64,000 bases of DNA. It comes from Candidatus Planktophila limnetica (GTDB lineage: Bacteria; Actinomycetota; Actinomycetes; Nanopelagicales; Nanopelagicaceae). Position numbers and translations under genes: made by a program. The number at the start of each line of letters is the position of its first letter. Positions within the stretch are counted from its first letter, which is position 1. The DNA lies in NCBI RefSeq assembly GCF_002288365.1, contig NZ_CP016782.1, positions 868,001 through 932,000 on the forward strand. The letters run 5' to 3'. Of this stretch, positions 15,898 through 25,348 are shown one piece after another. The notes under the pieces are model-generated. The model had not been told where the DNA came from, ran no database searches, and was given only the letters and a program-made list of their open reading frames with translations.

Positions 15898-17451
15898 TTA
15901 GAGCTTTTCCACCTTGATGACATCGCCAAAGGTGCCTGATTCAACCACGCTGATCTTGTATCCATTATTAATAGTGCTCTCACCCAGCTTTAGGGGCGCC
16001 GATGCCATGAATAATTCATTTCTTTCAATGGGCCTACCTATCGGAAGAGATAACTTCATTCCCAAGCCATGGCCTTCTAGAGTTACATCAATTTCATAGG
16101 CGATAACACCTTGAGATTCCAGTGGATGTTTATAGAACAAGCCCCCTGGACGCAAGGATTCAATGACAACTATTTTTGTTGAAGAGATAGGGATAACTAC
16201 GGCCTTGCTCTCCTGTGTCTGCACAGTAGATGGCGCTATCCAATGTGTGGAAGTTGCACTCTCAGTTTTGCATTGAATTTGTGATTCACGCATGAAACTA
16301 AGGCGCACTTTCTCCCACGTTGTCAGATCGCCACCCCAGGGAGTCATCAAAGTCAGATGACCCATTCCGTATTCGGTAGTCAGATCTTTTTTAGTATCGC
16401 CGTAGTGATCATCAAATCCAATTCCTGCGTGCATTATTTCGTGAACCCACCAGAAGGGATGTCCCAGTAATGAATACCTATTCAACGATGGACTCTTTCC
16501 AAATGCAGGAAACTCTGTCATCACATTTGTGACTCGACCTTCCTTGGTTTCTAGCGCACCGATTGCTGCTTGAGAGAAGACATATGACTCGGTGCCAGGT
16601 GGTGGAACAATTATTGCCAGATTGGCGCCTGTGAAATCAATAAGAGGATCAACTGCTGCGACTAAATCCTTATTAAATTTCACATGCGATGGTGTATTCC
16701 AATTGTTGTGATGCACAAGTTGATAACTGCCTATGGTGGTATCTAGTTTCATGTATGAATTAGGAATGCGAAGGGTGACATTGGATCCGAAGTCACTGGA
16801 GTATTCAATCCAGTTGCGGAAGAAATCTAGAAATATTTTGTAGTCTGCTGCCGGTGTGCCAGTTGGCTTTGCGCTATCACTTGAATAAATAGGAATGAAT
16901 TGAATGACGGTATTAGGTGATGGATGCTTTATTTTCGCGTTGTATTCATTTCGACCAGGTTCAGCGGTTGTATATCCCAAGTTGGTTCTCAGGTTACTTG
17001 GCGTGGTTAATTTGCAGGGTTCGAAGTTGCTAAATTTAGAAGCAGAATCAAAGGGCTTTGTGGGACGTTTGCTACCAAGTGAGTACTTGCCGAGCTGAAG
17101 CTGGCCTGCGCAACGGGTGAAGTCGTAGAAATAAGTTTGCAGTTCGGCTAATTCGGAAGGAATATTTCGGTCCATGTCACATGGTCCAAAGAAGAGAGTC
17201 TTATACCCATCATCTGTTGAGTAAGTCTTAGAAAAATCAACACGTTGAGTACTTGGTTTTTGTGCAACAACTCCGAGTTTTTTCCACACAAGCTTCTTGC
17301 CAGATTTAAGGCATGTGAATTTATAGCCGTTGACATTCTGTGTTTGATTTATTTTGCTACATACTGCGCCGGCTTTAGGAGCGGCGGCGTTGACGGGAAT
17401 TGGCAAAAGCAAGAATGAGAGCGCCGTGAATACAGCAATGATTTTGCGCAT
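15898..17451 (-). CDS. Secreted HEXXH-motif metallopeptidase-like protein
   Basis: 517 residues from the ATG at 17451, which begins the signal peptide MRKIIAVFTALSFLLLP; a longer frame to 17514 would run into the divergent kinase promoter. After the signal comes a short cysteine-paired module (GAVCSKINQTQNVNGYKFTC, then KSGKKLVWKK). The catalytic candidate is HEIMHAGIGFDDH near residue 340, a zincin HEXXH with a further histidine five residues on. The remaining half is beta-rich. Substrate unknown. I cannot assign a MEROPS family. Confidence 0.72.
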   Translation of the reverse strand: MRKIIAVFTALSFLLLPIPVNAAAPKAGAVCSKINQTQNVNGYKFTCLKSGKKLVWKKLGVVAQKPSTQRVDFSKTYSTDDGYKTLFFGPCDMDRNIPSELAELQTYFYDFTRCAGQLQLGKYSLGSKRPTKPFDSASKFSNFEPCKLTTPSNLRTNLGYTTAEPGRNEYNAKIKHPSPNTVIQFIPIYSSDSAKPTGTPAADYKIFLDFFRNWIEYSSDFGSNVTLRIPNSYMKLDTTIGSYQLVHHNNWNTPSHVKFNKDLVAAVDPLIDFTGANLAIIVPPPGTESYVFSQAAIGALETKEGRVTNVMTEFPAFGKSPSLNRYSLLGHPFWWVHEIMHAGIGFDDHYGDTKKDLTTEYGMGHLTLMTPWGGDLTTWEKVRLSFMRESQIQCKTESATSTHWIAPSTVQTQESKAVVIPISSTKIVVIESLRPGGLFYKHPLESQGVIAYEIDVTLEGHGLGMKLSLPIGRPIERNELFMASAPLKLGESTINNGYKISVVESGTFGDVIKVEKL

Positions 17452-17506
17452 GGGCTTAGTTTTTACCTTATGCCTGCTTATTACAAGGGTGAGGTTAGAG
17501 TTAGCC

Positions 17507-18934
17507 ATGGCCATTGTTGCAATTGATCAAGGCACTTCAGGCACCAAGGCCCTTGTTATTGGTGATTCTGGTGAAGTACTCAGCCGTGGTTATGCACCCC
17601 TTGAATTACAACACGGAGCACCTGGTGTCAGTGAGTGCACGGCAGATAATTTGTGGCAATCAATAGTTATTGCGATAAAGCAAGCACTCGCAGGCAGCAC
17701 AGAAAAAATCACTGCAGTGGGTTTAGCTAATCAAGGTGAATCAATCTTGGCTTGGGATAAGAGCAATGGTGATGCGCTTTCACAAGTCATTATTTGGCAA
17801 GATTCACGGTCGGCATCTTTATGTGATGAGCGAAGCGCTCACTCTGCATTTGTTTTATCTAGAAGTGGATTAACAATTGATCCCTACTTTGTTGCGCCCA
17901 AGATGGTGTGGCTACGAGAGCGTGTGAAAACAGGAGTTATTACAACAACTGATACGTGGATTATTGCTAAGTTAACTGGCAAGTTTGTAACAGATGTTTC
18001 AACCGCTTCTCGCACACTGCTCTTTGATTTACACACGCGCTCCTGGAGTACTGAGTTGGCAGATATCTGGGGTTTAGATGTGGGCGACTTTCCAGAATTA
18101 ATCAATAACGATGCTGTGATCGGCGAAATCTGTCATCCAGATCTAGAACAGCTGCGCGGTGTTGTCTTAGCGGGTGCGATGGTGGATCAACCCGCTGCGT
18201 TGTTGGCTGAGAATTGTTTTAACGTGGGGCAAGCCAAGTGCACATACGGCACCGGTGCATTTTTGCTTACCAATATTGGCGCTGTGCCAAAGATTTCCAA
18301 GCACGGGCTTGCAACATCTCTTGCGTGGAACATTCGCGGGCAATCCGCCTATTACTTAGATGGCCAGGTTTTTACGGCAGCAACTGCTGTGCAGTGGTTA
18401 ATTGATAATGAATTATTGGATTCAGCCGAAGCAATTGATTCATTGCCAGATGCGGGTGGCGTGATGGCAGCTCCTGGATTTGCAGGCTATGGCGCACCGC
18501 TGTGGAAACCACGTGCAACTGCGAGCATTGCAGGATTAACACTGAGCCATGGCAAAGGTGAAATAGCGCGCGCAATGGTCGATGGAATTGCTGCCCAAGT
18601 CGCAGATTTATTAGGAGCAATTGCCGCAGATGGCGTGAGCGTCACGCACCTGCGTGTAGATGGCGGATTAACGCAATCACACACATTGATGCAGATGCAG
18701 GCAGATCTTGCGCAAGTAGAAATCGAGGTCTATCCGCATCCAGATGCAACTTCCATTGGAGTTGGTAATCTTGCGACAATGGCCACACAAAGCGCACTGA
18801 ACCTAGGAGATTTCGCATCTTCCTGGAAACCAGCCCATACATATTCACCTGCGTGGAGTACCGATCGCGCGCAGAGTTATCTTTCCAAGTGGCGCACACT
18901 TCCTGCAACTGCACTGGAATCCGCGCATGAGTAA
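17507..18934 (+). CDS. glpK: FGGY-family carbohydrate kinase, glycerol kinase-like
   Basis: 475 residues from the ATG at 17507, where the family N-terminus begins (AIVAIDQGTSGTKALVIGDSG, the first phosphate loop). Further motifs: IIWQDSRSA, GTGAFLLTNIG and LRVDGGLTQSHTLMQMQADL (the C-terminal FGGY signature). Slightly shorter than classical GlpK (~500). It overlaps the next gene (GlpA-like) by 8 bases. The operon context makes glycerol the most likely substrate, but other polyols are possible. Confidence 0.87.
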   Translation: MAIVAIDQGTSGTKALVIGDSGEVLSRGYAPLELQHGAPGVSECTADNLWQSIVIAIKQALAGSTEKITAVGLANQGESILAWDKSNGDALSQVIIWQDSRSASLCDERSAHSAFVLSRSGLTIDPYFVAPKMVWLRERVKTGVITTTDTWIIAKLTGKFVTDVSTASRTLLFDLHTRSWSTELADIWGLDVGDFPELINNDAVIGEICHPDLEQLRGVVLAGAMVDQPAALLAENCFNVGQAKCTYGTGAFLLTNIGAVPKISKHGLATSLAWNIRGQSAYYLDGQVFTAATAVQWLIDNELLDSAEAIDSLPDAGGVMAAPGFAGYGAPLWKPRATASIAGLTLSHGKGEIARAMVDGIAAQVADLLGAIAADGVSVTHLRVDGGLTQSHTLMQMQADLAQVEIEVYPHPDATSIGVGNLATMATQSALNLGDFASSWKPAHTYSPAWSTDRAQSYLSKWRTLPATALESAHE

Positions 18935-20291
18935 TAAAACTTATGACGTTGCAATCATCGGCGCCGGAGTTGTTGGCGCAGCAATTGCTCGCGAATTATC
19001 CAAACACGATCTCTCCATTGCATTAATCGATGCCGCATCTGATGTTGGAGATGGCACATCAAAGGCGAACACTGCAATTTTGCACACTGGCTTTGACATG
19101 GTTCCGGGTTCACTTGAATCCAGGCTCGTGGCACGTGGTTATCACTTGCTGCGTGATTATGCCCGCGAAGTCGGAATCGCAGTGGAAGAACTTGGGGCAT
19201 TACTGGTTGCATGGAGTGAAGAAGAGCTAGCTAACTTGCCAAAGCTACAAGCAAAGGCTGTTGAAAATGGTTATAAAGATTCAGTAATCATCAGCGCTGC
19301 CGATGTTTACGCACGCGAAGCGCACCTAGGTAAAGGCGCACTCGGTGCGCTCTTTGTGCCAGGTGAATGGATTATCGATCCGTGGACACCGATTGTTGCC
19401 TTTGCAACGCAAGCAAAACTCTCTGGTGCGCAGATACGCCTTAACACAAAGGTCACAGGCGTCAGCGTTGGCGACACACATACCTTGCATACAAGCGATG
19501 GTGATATCACGGCGCGATATGTGATTAACGCTGCTGGTTTATTTAGCGATGAGATAGATGGTGTATTTGGAATTAAAGACTTCACAGTTGTTGCTCGCCG
19601 CGGAGAATTAATGGTCTTTGATAAGTTATCTCGCACGCTTATCTCTCACATTATTTTGCCTGTGCCATCTTCTATGGGCAAAGGTGTGCTGGTTTCCCCC
19701 ACAGTCTTTGGAAACATCATGCTTGGGCCAACTGCGCAGAATTTAGATGATAAGAGCGCATCTGGTTCAAGTGAAGATGGTCTGAAATTCTTGCGCGAAA
19801 AGGGCAGCAAAATTGCTCCAGAGTTATTAGATGAAGAGATCACCGCAATTTACGCCGGCCTTCGCGCCTCAACTGAACACTCAGACTTTCAAATACGCGC
19901 CCATGAAAATCGTTACATCACAGTCGGTGGCATTAGATCAACTGGTTTAACTGCGTCTATGGCTATTGCAGAACACGTCAAAGAGTTATTAGTTGCTGGC
20001 GGTTTATCACTGGGGGCAACAAAGGCACTGCCACATGTGTCTATGCCTAATTTAGGTGAAGCATTTACTCGTCCATATCAAGATGAGAAAGCAATTGCGG
20101 GTAACAACCAATACGGCGAAATCATCTGCCACTGCGAACGTGCCACACGTGGTGAAGTAATCGACGCTCTTGATTCAACCATTCCACCAACAAATCTGGG
20201 TGGTCTAGGCCGTCGCACACGCGCAGGACTTGGACGTTGCCAAGGTTTTTATTGCCACAGCGAATTGCGAAAGTTGTTAGAAAAGAAATGA
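18927..20291 (+). CDS. glpA: FAD-dependent glycerol-3-phosphate dehydrogenase-like oxidoreductase with 2Fe-2S-binding tail
   Basis: 454 residues. GXGXXG FAD fold at the N-terminus (DVAIIGAGVVGAAIARELSKHDL), then KANTAILHTGFD, typical of the GlpD/GlpA DAO family. The C-terminal ~60 residues hold ICHCERATRGEV and LGRCQGFYC, the four cysteines of a BFD-like [2Fe-2S] domain, as in the GlpA subunit and related anaerobic-type enzymes. Overlaps glpK by 8 bases and is followed by a GlpB-like protein with an ATGA overlap. Confidence 0.87.
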   Translation: MSNKTYDVAIIGAGVVGAAIARELSKHDLSIALIDAASDVGDGTSKANTAILHTGFDMVPGSLESRLVARGYHLLRDYAREVGIAVEELGALLVAWSEEELANLPKLQAKAVENGYKDSVIISAADVYAREAHLGKGALGALFVPGEWIIDPWTPIVAFATQAKLSGAQIRLNTKVTGVSVGDTHTLHTSDGDITARYVINAAGLFSDEIDGVFGIKDFTVVARRGELMVFDKLSRTLISHIILPVPSSMGKGVLVSPTVFGNIMLGPTAQNLDDKSASGSSEDGLKFLREKGSKIAPELLDEEITAIYAGLRASTEHSDFQIRAHENRYITVGGIRSTGLTASMAIAEHVKELLVAGGLSLGATKALPHVSMPNLGEAFTRPYQDEKAIAGNNQYGEIICHCERATRGEVIDALDSTIPPTNLGGLGRRTRAGLGRCQGFYCHSELRKLLEKK

Positions 20292-21235
20292 AAACTTCAC
20301 AGGTAGATGTGCTCATCATTGGTGCGGGTCCCGCTGGACTGGCTGCTGCAATTGAATTGAAAAAATCTGGCGTGAAAAGTGTGCGAGTAATAGAGCGTGA
20401 AAGAGTTGCTGGCGGAGTTCCGCGTCACTCATTTCATCCAGGCTATGGCCTGCGCGATTTCAAACGATTCTTATCTGGACCGCGGTATGCGCAGAAATAT
20501 GTTGATGCAGCCGTGGAGGCCGGTGTGCAGATATCAACATTGAGCACTGCAACAGAGTGGGTTAATGATTCACAAGTACGGGTTACATCCCCCGCCGGAA
20601 TAGAAACAATTACTGCGCGATCAATTATTTTGGCAACAGGTGCTCGAGAACGAGCACGAGCCGCACGCGCTGTACCGGGTAAACGTCCTGCAGGTATCTA
20701 CACAACAGGATCACTGCAACAGAGCACATACCTTGAAGATTTAGAGATCGGAACCCGCGCAGTTGTAGTTGGCGCAGAACACGTTTCATTCTCTGCTGTG
20801 ATGACTCTTAAGCATGCTGGAGTGAAAACAGTTGCGATGCTGACGGATAAGAACAAGCACGAAAGCATTGGTCTTGTCCGCGTGGCACTGGGAATTTGGT
20901 ATCGCTTTAAGTTGATCACAAAGACCGAAATCGTTGAAGTACTGGGAGACAAAAGAGTCACTGGCGTGCGCATCCGCCGCGCGGGAGTTGAAAGTGTTAT
21001 TGCCTGTGACACCATTGTCTTTACAGGCAATTGGATTCCAGATAACGAACTAGTACGCCGCGGTGGTTTTGCCATTGATTCGATCTATAAATCCCCTGTT
21101 GTAAATGCCACAGCCCAGATAAGTGGTACTTCTATTTATGCCATTGGCAACTTAGTACTGCCTATAAAGGCCGCCGATCAATGCGCGGTAGATGCAAAGA
21201 CAGTGGCTAAGAAAGTTGCAGCAAGCCTGCGTTAA
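20288..21235 (+). CDS. glpB: FAD/NAD-type oxidoreductase (GlpB-like partner)
   Basis: 315 residues from the ATG at 20288 (ATGA overlap with the upstream stop). FAD loop VLIIGAGPAGLAAAIELKKSG, a central ILATGARERAR, and the NAD-type loop AVVVGAEHVSFSAVMTL, where the usual second GxG is replaced. The C-terminus IYAIGNLVLPIKAADQCAVDA resembles the Asp-binding FAD segment. Third gene of the kinase-dehydrogenase-oxidoreductase operon; likely passes electrons from the GlpA-like subunit. Ends with a 4-base convergent stop overlap (TTAA). Confidence 0.82.
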   Translation: MKTSQVDVLIIGAGPAGLAAAIELKKSGVKSVRVIERERVAGGVPRHSFHPGYGLRDFKRFLSGPRYAQKYVDAAVEAGVQISTLSTATEWVNDSQVRVTSPAGIETITARSIILATGARERARAARAVPGKRPAGIYTTGSLQQSTYLEDLEIGTRAVVVGAEHVSFSAVMTLKHAGVKTVAMLTDKNKHESIGLVRVALGIWYRFKLITKTEIVEVLGDKRVTGVRIRRAGVESVIACDTIVFTGNWIPDNELVRRGGFAIDSIYKSPVVNATAQISGTSIYAIGNLVLPIKAADQCAVDAKTVAKKVAASLR

Positions 21236-21627
21236 GGCTGAACCACAATTCGCACGACATCTTCAGGCGTTGCACTGCCCTTGAGCTCTGCATCCACATT
21301 CGTTGTGATTCCGTTTATTTGCGCTGCTGCCAAAAATGTTAATTGCGATGCAATCTCGACCATCCAGTAAAACGCCGCCGGTCCTGCGCGATCCAGGATT
21401 CGCTGGGCCGTTGCAATCTGGGCATCGCTAAATTTCTCGCGATCATTTTTATCATCATCGATGACAGAGAGTAAGAAACGTTTAATATCTAGTCCAATGC
21501 CTGTGGGGTCAGTTGAGTTTTCGACGAGCTCTTTGAGTTCGGCGTCTAGGCCGCGCGGTTTCTTCTTACGCTTTTTACGGTTGAGAAATAGAAAGATGAT
21601 CAGGGCTATGGCTATGAATTCGAACAT
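21232..21627 (-). CDS. Membrane-anchored soluble protein, unknown function
   Basis: 131 residues. One N-terminal helix (residues 2-15), a strongly basic stop-transfer patch (NRKKRKKKPRG) and a soluble helical domain of ~95 residues (DAELKELVENSTDPTGIGLDIKRFLLSVIDDDKNDREKFSDAQIATAQRIL). A GAGG lies just before the ATG. No family recognised. Not obviously related to the neighbouring glycerol or HAAT operons. Confidence 0.72.
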   Translation of the reverse strand: MFEFIAIALIIFLFLNRKKRKKKPRGLDAELKELVENSTDPTGIGLDIKRFLLSVIDDDKNDREKFSDAQIATAQRILDRAGPAAFYWMVEIASQLTFLAAAQINGITTNVDAELKGSATPEDVVRIVVQP

Positions 21628-21663
21628 GCCTCAAAGTTACAGGCCGTGACTGACAAAACTAGC

Positions 21664-22368
21664 CTAGACAGTTAGGCGCTTACGCAGTTCCTCTAGTTCA
21701 CCCTTGCTTGCAGAAGAGACGCGCTGTGAAATAACACCGCGCTCGAGTAAGAGAATTTGCGATGCCATGGCAATTGTAAAGTCTAAATTTTGTTCAACTA
21801 TCAAGATGGCATTGTTCTTGCCGTAGGTAATGAGTCGATCTTGGATTTCATCGACCACACCGTGCCACACACCCTCTGTTGGTTCATCCATCACAAGCAG
21901 AGTTGGTTGTCCGATTAATGCACGGGCAATGCCAACCATCTTGCGCTCTCCACCACTCATAGTTCCGGCCTTTTGATCGAGGCGGTCTGCAAGTTTTGGA
22001 AATATGTCCAAGACTGGCTCTAGGTCTGTTCGTTGTTTTTTAGGCAGGCGGGATGCTCCGATTAACAAATTTTCACGTACAGATAGATCAGAAAATACTG
22101 GGCGATCTTGTGGCACATATCCAATTCCAAGTCGAGTTCGCGCATAGGTTGAATTGTTTGTAATTTCTTTACCCTCAAAAGAAATCACTCCTGCACTTGG
22201 TTTAATAAATCCCATAATTGTCTGAAGCAGAGTGGATTTTCCAGCACCGTTTCGCCCAACTATTGCTGTGACTCCAGTTTTTGGAATCGCAAAAGATAGA
22301 TCAAAGAGGACTTGGCTAGCCTCGTAACCACCACTTAAATTATTGATTTCTAAGTAATTATCAGACAC
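21664..22368 (-). CDS. HAAT-type ABC transporter ATPase (LivF/UrtE-like)
   Basis: 234 residues from a GTG at 22368, overlapping the LivG-like gene by 8 bases. Walker A GRNGAGKSTLLQ, LIG-type Q-loop GIGYVPQDRPVFSDLSVRENL, signature MSGGERKMVGIARAL, Walker B LLVMDEPTEGVWH. The order and the YVPQ-(x)-FSDLSV segment match the second ATPase of branched-chain amino acid/urea/amide transporters. Last gene of its operon. Confidence 0.9.
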   Translation of the reverse strand: MSDNYLEINNLSGGYEASQVLFDLSFAIPKTGVTAIVGRNGAGKSTLLQTIMGFIKPSAGVISFEGKEITNNSTYARTRLGIGYVPQDRPVFSDLSVRENLLIGASRLPKKQRTDLEPVLDIFPKLADRLDQKAGTMSGGERKMVGIARALIGQPTLLVMDEPTEGVWHGVVDEIQDRLITYGKNNAILIVEQNLDFTIAMASQILLLERGVISQRVSSASKGELEELRKRLTV

Positions 22369-23095
22369 GGGTGAGGTAAACCTCCTTCACCCTTGGATCA
22401 TTTTCAATTTCCTGTGGAGTTCCGGTGGCAACGATGTTTCCATGGTGTAACACAGAGATGCGATTACACAGCTCCTTAATGAAATCTAAATCATGCTCAA
22501 CTATTAAGACTCCACATTTTTTGGAGGCTTTCTTAATGAGTACAGCAGTGTCAGCACGTTCTTTTGGACTCATGCCCGCAGTTGGTTCATCGAGAAGTAA
22601 AAGGATTGGATCAACTGCCATAGCCATAGCGATTTCAAGCCATTGTTGTTGGCCATGTGAAAGTGATTTGGCTGGCTCATTTAAATACTCTTCGAGTTGA
22701 AACTCTTTTGCTAACTCAAGAATCTTCACTTCAAAAGCCTTTAAGGATGCGCTTCGAAGTTGCCTCCAGATGGATTCCTTGGCTTGCAGTGAAATCAAGA
22801 GATTTTCGCGAACTGTTTTCTCAAGATAGATACGTGCTAATTGAAATTTAATCGCCATTCCAGCTTTGGCTCTATTTTGTGGAGTTTTATTCGTGATGTC
22901 GCTTCCTTCAAGCAATATTGAGCCCTCGGTTGCGATTGTGCGACCACAAATTGTGTGAAGCAGAGTTGATTTACCTGAACCATTAGGACCAATTAATCCT
23001 ACGATTTCATTTTGATTGATAAACATGGATGCGTTATCCACGGCTATAAGTGAGCCGAATTTTTTAGTAACTGAAGTGATCTCTAGAAGCTTCAT
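22361..23095 (-). CDS. HAAT-type ABC transporter ATPase (LivG/UrtD-like)
   Basis: 244 residues. Walker A GPNGSGKSTLLHT, signature LSHGQQQWLEIAMAMA (the UrtD-like SHGxxQWLEI form rather than LSYGxQR), Walker B LLLLDEPTAGMSP, and the C-terminal DPRVKEVYL typical of LivG/UrtD. The SHGQQQWLEI form favours the urea/amide branch over classical branched-chain amino acids. ATGA overlap with the permease gene upstream. Confidence 0.9.
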   Translation of the reverse strand: MKLLEITSVTKKFGSLIAVDNASMFINQNEIVGLIGPNGSGKSTLLHTICGRTIATEGSILLEGSDITNKTPQNRAKAGMAIKFQLARIYLEKTVRENLLISLQAKESIWRQLRSASLKAFEVKILELAKEFQLEEYLNEPAKSLSHGQQQWLEIAMAMAVDPILLLLDEPTAGMSPKERADTAVLIKKASKKCGVLIVEHDLDFIKELCNRISVLHHGNIVATGTPQEIENDPRVKEVYLTRV

Positions 23096-23991
23096 GCGTG
23101 CGACTTCTTTCGGCGAGATTCACGAATTTTGGCTGGAAGTGATGTAAGTCCTTTAGGCAAGAAAATCATTGTGAGCAACAACATGAAGCCAACCAATATT
23201 GGCCACAAACTTGGTAGAGCATTTTGCATTTGGATATTAACTACTTGAAGAACGGTTAAGGCAATCAGTGGTCCATAAAATGTGCCTCGGCCACCTAAAA
23301 CTACCCATAGAACTGTGGTTGTAGAAAGAGCGAGTCCGCTCATTGAAGGCGATACGAATCCTTCAGAAACTGCAAAGAGTGCGCCTCCTGATGCAGCAAG
23401 GGCTGCAGAAAATACAAAGACAGCGATTTGAACAACTGAGCGCTTGTATCCAAAAAACTCAGCGCGCTCTTCATCATCGCGCACCGCATTCATTGTTAGA
23501 CCAAATTGAGAGTTAACAACAATTATGCAAAGAATCAAAGCAACTGCGAAGACTGCGAAGGCAAGAAAGAAGAGTCCCATCGCTGAGCCGATTTCTTTGC
23601 CAAAGATTGTTGGATATGGAATTCCCGGTATTCCATTTCCTGATCCTAATAAGGTCCAGCTATTTGCAAGTCGCTCACAAATATATGAAATTGCAAGAGT
23701 GACAAGTGCGACATATAGCTCGCCGACTCGTTTACCAGAGAATAAGAAAATGCCCAGTACCAAGCCAACTAAAGCGCCTGCAATTATTGCGACAAGAAGT
23801 AGCTTTCCGATGTCGGTATTTGTTGACTTAGTCGTGACAAGGCCGACGACGTAACCACCAATGCCGAAAAGGGCTGCTTGGCCGAATGTGAAGATACCTG
23901 TTTGTCCCCAACACATTTCAACACTGAGAACAAGTATTCCGTAAATGAGTATTCGAGTAACGATTTGAGTTAAGTAATCGTTACCTGCCAC
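23092..23991 (-). CDS. HAAT-type ABC transporter permease (LivM/UrtC-like)
   Basis: 299 residues starting at a GTG at 23991; hydrophobic throughout with about 8-9 helices and FTFGQAALFGIGGYVVGL plus NAVRDDEERAEFFGYKR, the cytoplasmic loop typical of LivM/UrtC. The start codon lies only 7 bases after a long hairpin (23998-24054) and has no ribosome site, so initiation should be weak compared with the upstream binding protein. Overlaps the LivG-like gene by 4 bases. Confidence 0.9.
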   Translation of the reverse strand: MAGNDYLTQIVTRILIYGILVLSVEMCWGQTGIFTFGQAALFGIGGYVVGLVTTKSTNTDIGKLLLVAIIAGALVGLVLGIFLFSGKRVGELYVALVTLAISYICERLANSWTLLGSGNGIPGIPYPTIFGKEIGSAMGLFFLAFAVFAVALILCIIVVNSQFGLTMNAVRDDEERAEFFGYKRSVVQIAVFVFSAALAASGGALFAVSEGFVSPSMSGLALSTTTVLWVVLGGRGTFYGPLIALTVLQVVNIQMQNALPSLWPILVGFMLLLTMIFLPKGLTSLPAKIRESRRKKSHA

Positions 23992-23997
23992 AAAAAG

Positions 23998-24054
23998 AAC
24001 AGGACTAAGAATCGGTATCGCAAGAAGTACTGCAATACCGATTCTTAGCCTGTT
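23998..24054 (-). terminator. Intercistronic hairpin between the HAAT binding protein and LivM-like gene
   Basis: A 14-bp perfect stem (24005-24018 with 24035-24048), one bulged base, then 6 more base pairs (23998-24003 with 24049-24054), around a 16-nt loop. TTCTTTTT follows on the minus strand and runs into the GTG of the next gene, so it resembles a leaky terminator. Confidence 0.8.
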
Positions 24055-24075
24055 TTTTATTATTTTGGTTTTACC

Positions 24076-25275
24076 TTACTGCTTCTTTGCGCATTCGTAA
24101 GGAGCGATAGTTCCTAGCTTCTTTACGATGGTATTTGAACCGTCGGCATTTGACTTACCGAGGTACATAGGCAAATTAAGGTGCTTTGTGCCTGGTGCAA
24201 AGGAAACAGGTCCACCGATTGATTGCTTCAGTGAAATTGAATCCATTGCCTTATTTACCTTTGCAGTATCGAAGGACCCTGCCTTTTCAACTGCTGCTTT
24301 CCATAGGTAAATACTGCGATACCAAGCAGGTGCGTTAAATGTTGCAGAGAACAAACCTGCAGCTTCTGGATGTTGCTTGTTGAACTTAGCAACAGTTGCC
24401 TTTGTGAATGGATCTGTAACAGGAAGATAGAAATCCTGTACACCGATCAAACCTTCGGCTTGCTTTCCAATGATTGGGTTAATGCCCTCATCAAAGAGTG
24501 TTCCAGCAATTGTTCCCTTATATCCGCCATCAACAACACCCTTAATAAATGGTCCTGTTCCTGGAAGAACGACAACTTCAAAGAGAGCATCAGCCTTTGA
24601 AGCAAGAACCTTGCTCACTAGGTTTGATGCATCTGTCATATCAAGTGGAACATATTCTTCGCCAACGATTGAACCGCCACCGGCAAGAACTACCTGACGA
24701 ACACGAGCAAGAATGTTACGTGGGTACAGATAATCACTTCCTGCTAAGAAGAAGGTCTTCTTTCCAAGTGAAAGAAGGTGCTTAACAGTTGGGTCTACCT
24801 GTTGGTTTGGTGCAGAACCTGTGTTCCAGACGTTATTGCTGCACTCGTTGCCTTCATATGATGCTGGCCAGATGTATAGAGTCTTGCCGCGCTTTGCAAT
24901 CACGTCGCGAATTGCAACGCGTGTAAAGCTAGCAACGCCACCGACAACAACAGCAACCTTGTCTTGGTTGACTAGCTTGCTTGCAACCTGAGTTGCAACT
25001 GCTGGATCTGTAGCACTATCTGCCAAAACCATTTCAAGTTTGCGGCCAAGAACGCCACCACTTTTATTGATTTCATTGATTGTGAACTGAGCAACAGCCT
25101 TGTTGGATTTTCCAACAATTCCGAATGCACCAGTCATATCTGTAAGCACACCAATTTTCACTGTCTGTGCTGCTTGCGCAGGAGCAAACGTCAAAGCGCC
25201 GAGCATTGCAACAGCAGATGCCAGGATCGCAGTGTTGCGACGAGTACTTCCCTTCTTGAATATGTTCTTATTCAT
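24076..25275 (-). CDS. HAAT-type substrate-binding protein (urea/short-chain amide family)
   Basis: 399 residues from the ATG at 25275, which has GGGAGAG upstream and begins the signal peptide MNKNIFKKGSTRRNTAILAS...; the cleavage site is near PAQAA-QTV and there is no lipobox. KIGVLTDMTGAFGIVGKSN, GGVLGRKLEMVLADSATDP and SYEGNECSNNVWNTGSAPNQQ place it in the periplasmic-binding family 6 with UrtA/AmiC/FmdD-like members; the YEG...TGSAPNQQ segment is typical of the urea/amide subgroup. A strong hairpin follows the gene. Confidence 0.85.
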   Translation of the reverse strand: MNKNIFKKGSTRRNTAILASAVAMLGALTFAPAQAAQTVKIGVLTDMTGAFGIVGKSNKAVAQFTINEINKSGGVLGRKLEMVLADSATDPAVATQVASKLVNQDKVAVVVGGVASFTRVAIRDVIAKRGKTLYIWPASYEGNECSNNVWNTGSAPNQQVDPTVKHLLSLGKKTFFLAGSDYLYPRNILARVRQVVLAGGGSIVGEEYVPLDMTDASNLVSKVLASKADALFEVVVLPGTGPFIKGVVDGGYKGTIAGTLFDEGINPIIGKQAEGLIGVQDFYLPVTDPFTKATVAKFNKQHPEAAGLFSATFNAPAWYRSIYLWKAAVEKAGSFDTAKVNKAMDSISLKQSIGGPVSFAPGTKHLNLPMYLGKSNADGSNTIVKKLGTIAPYECAKKQ

Positions 25276-25348
25276 TTCTCTCCCTATTACTATTTCGTTT
25301 GTTTTGAACAGGACTTGCTTGATTACATGAATTAAATTCACTGTGAAC

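Noticed and set aside
17354-17506. N-terminal extension of the glycerol kinase-like protein
   Set aside because: The first phosphate loop starts directly after the ATG at 17507 and the extension would run through the signal-peptide region of the divergent gene.
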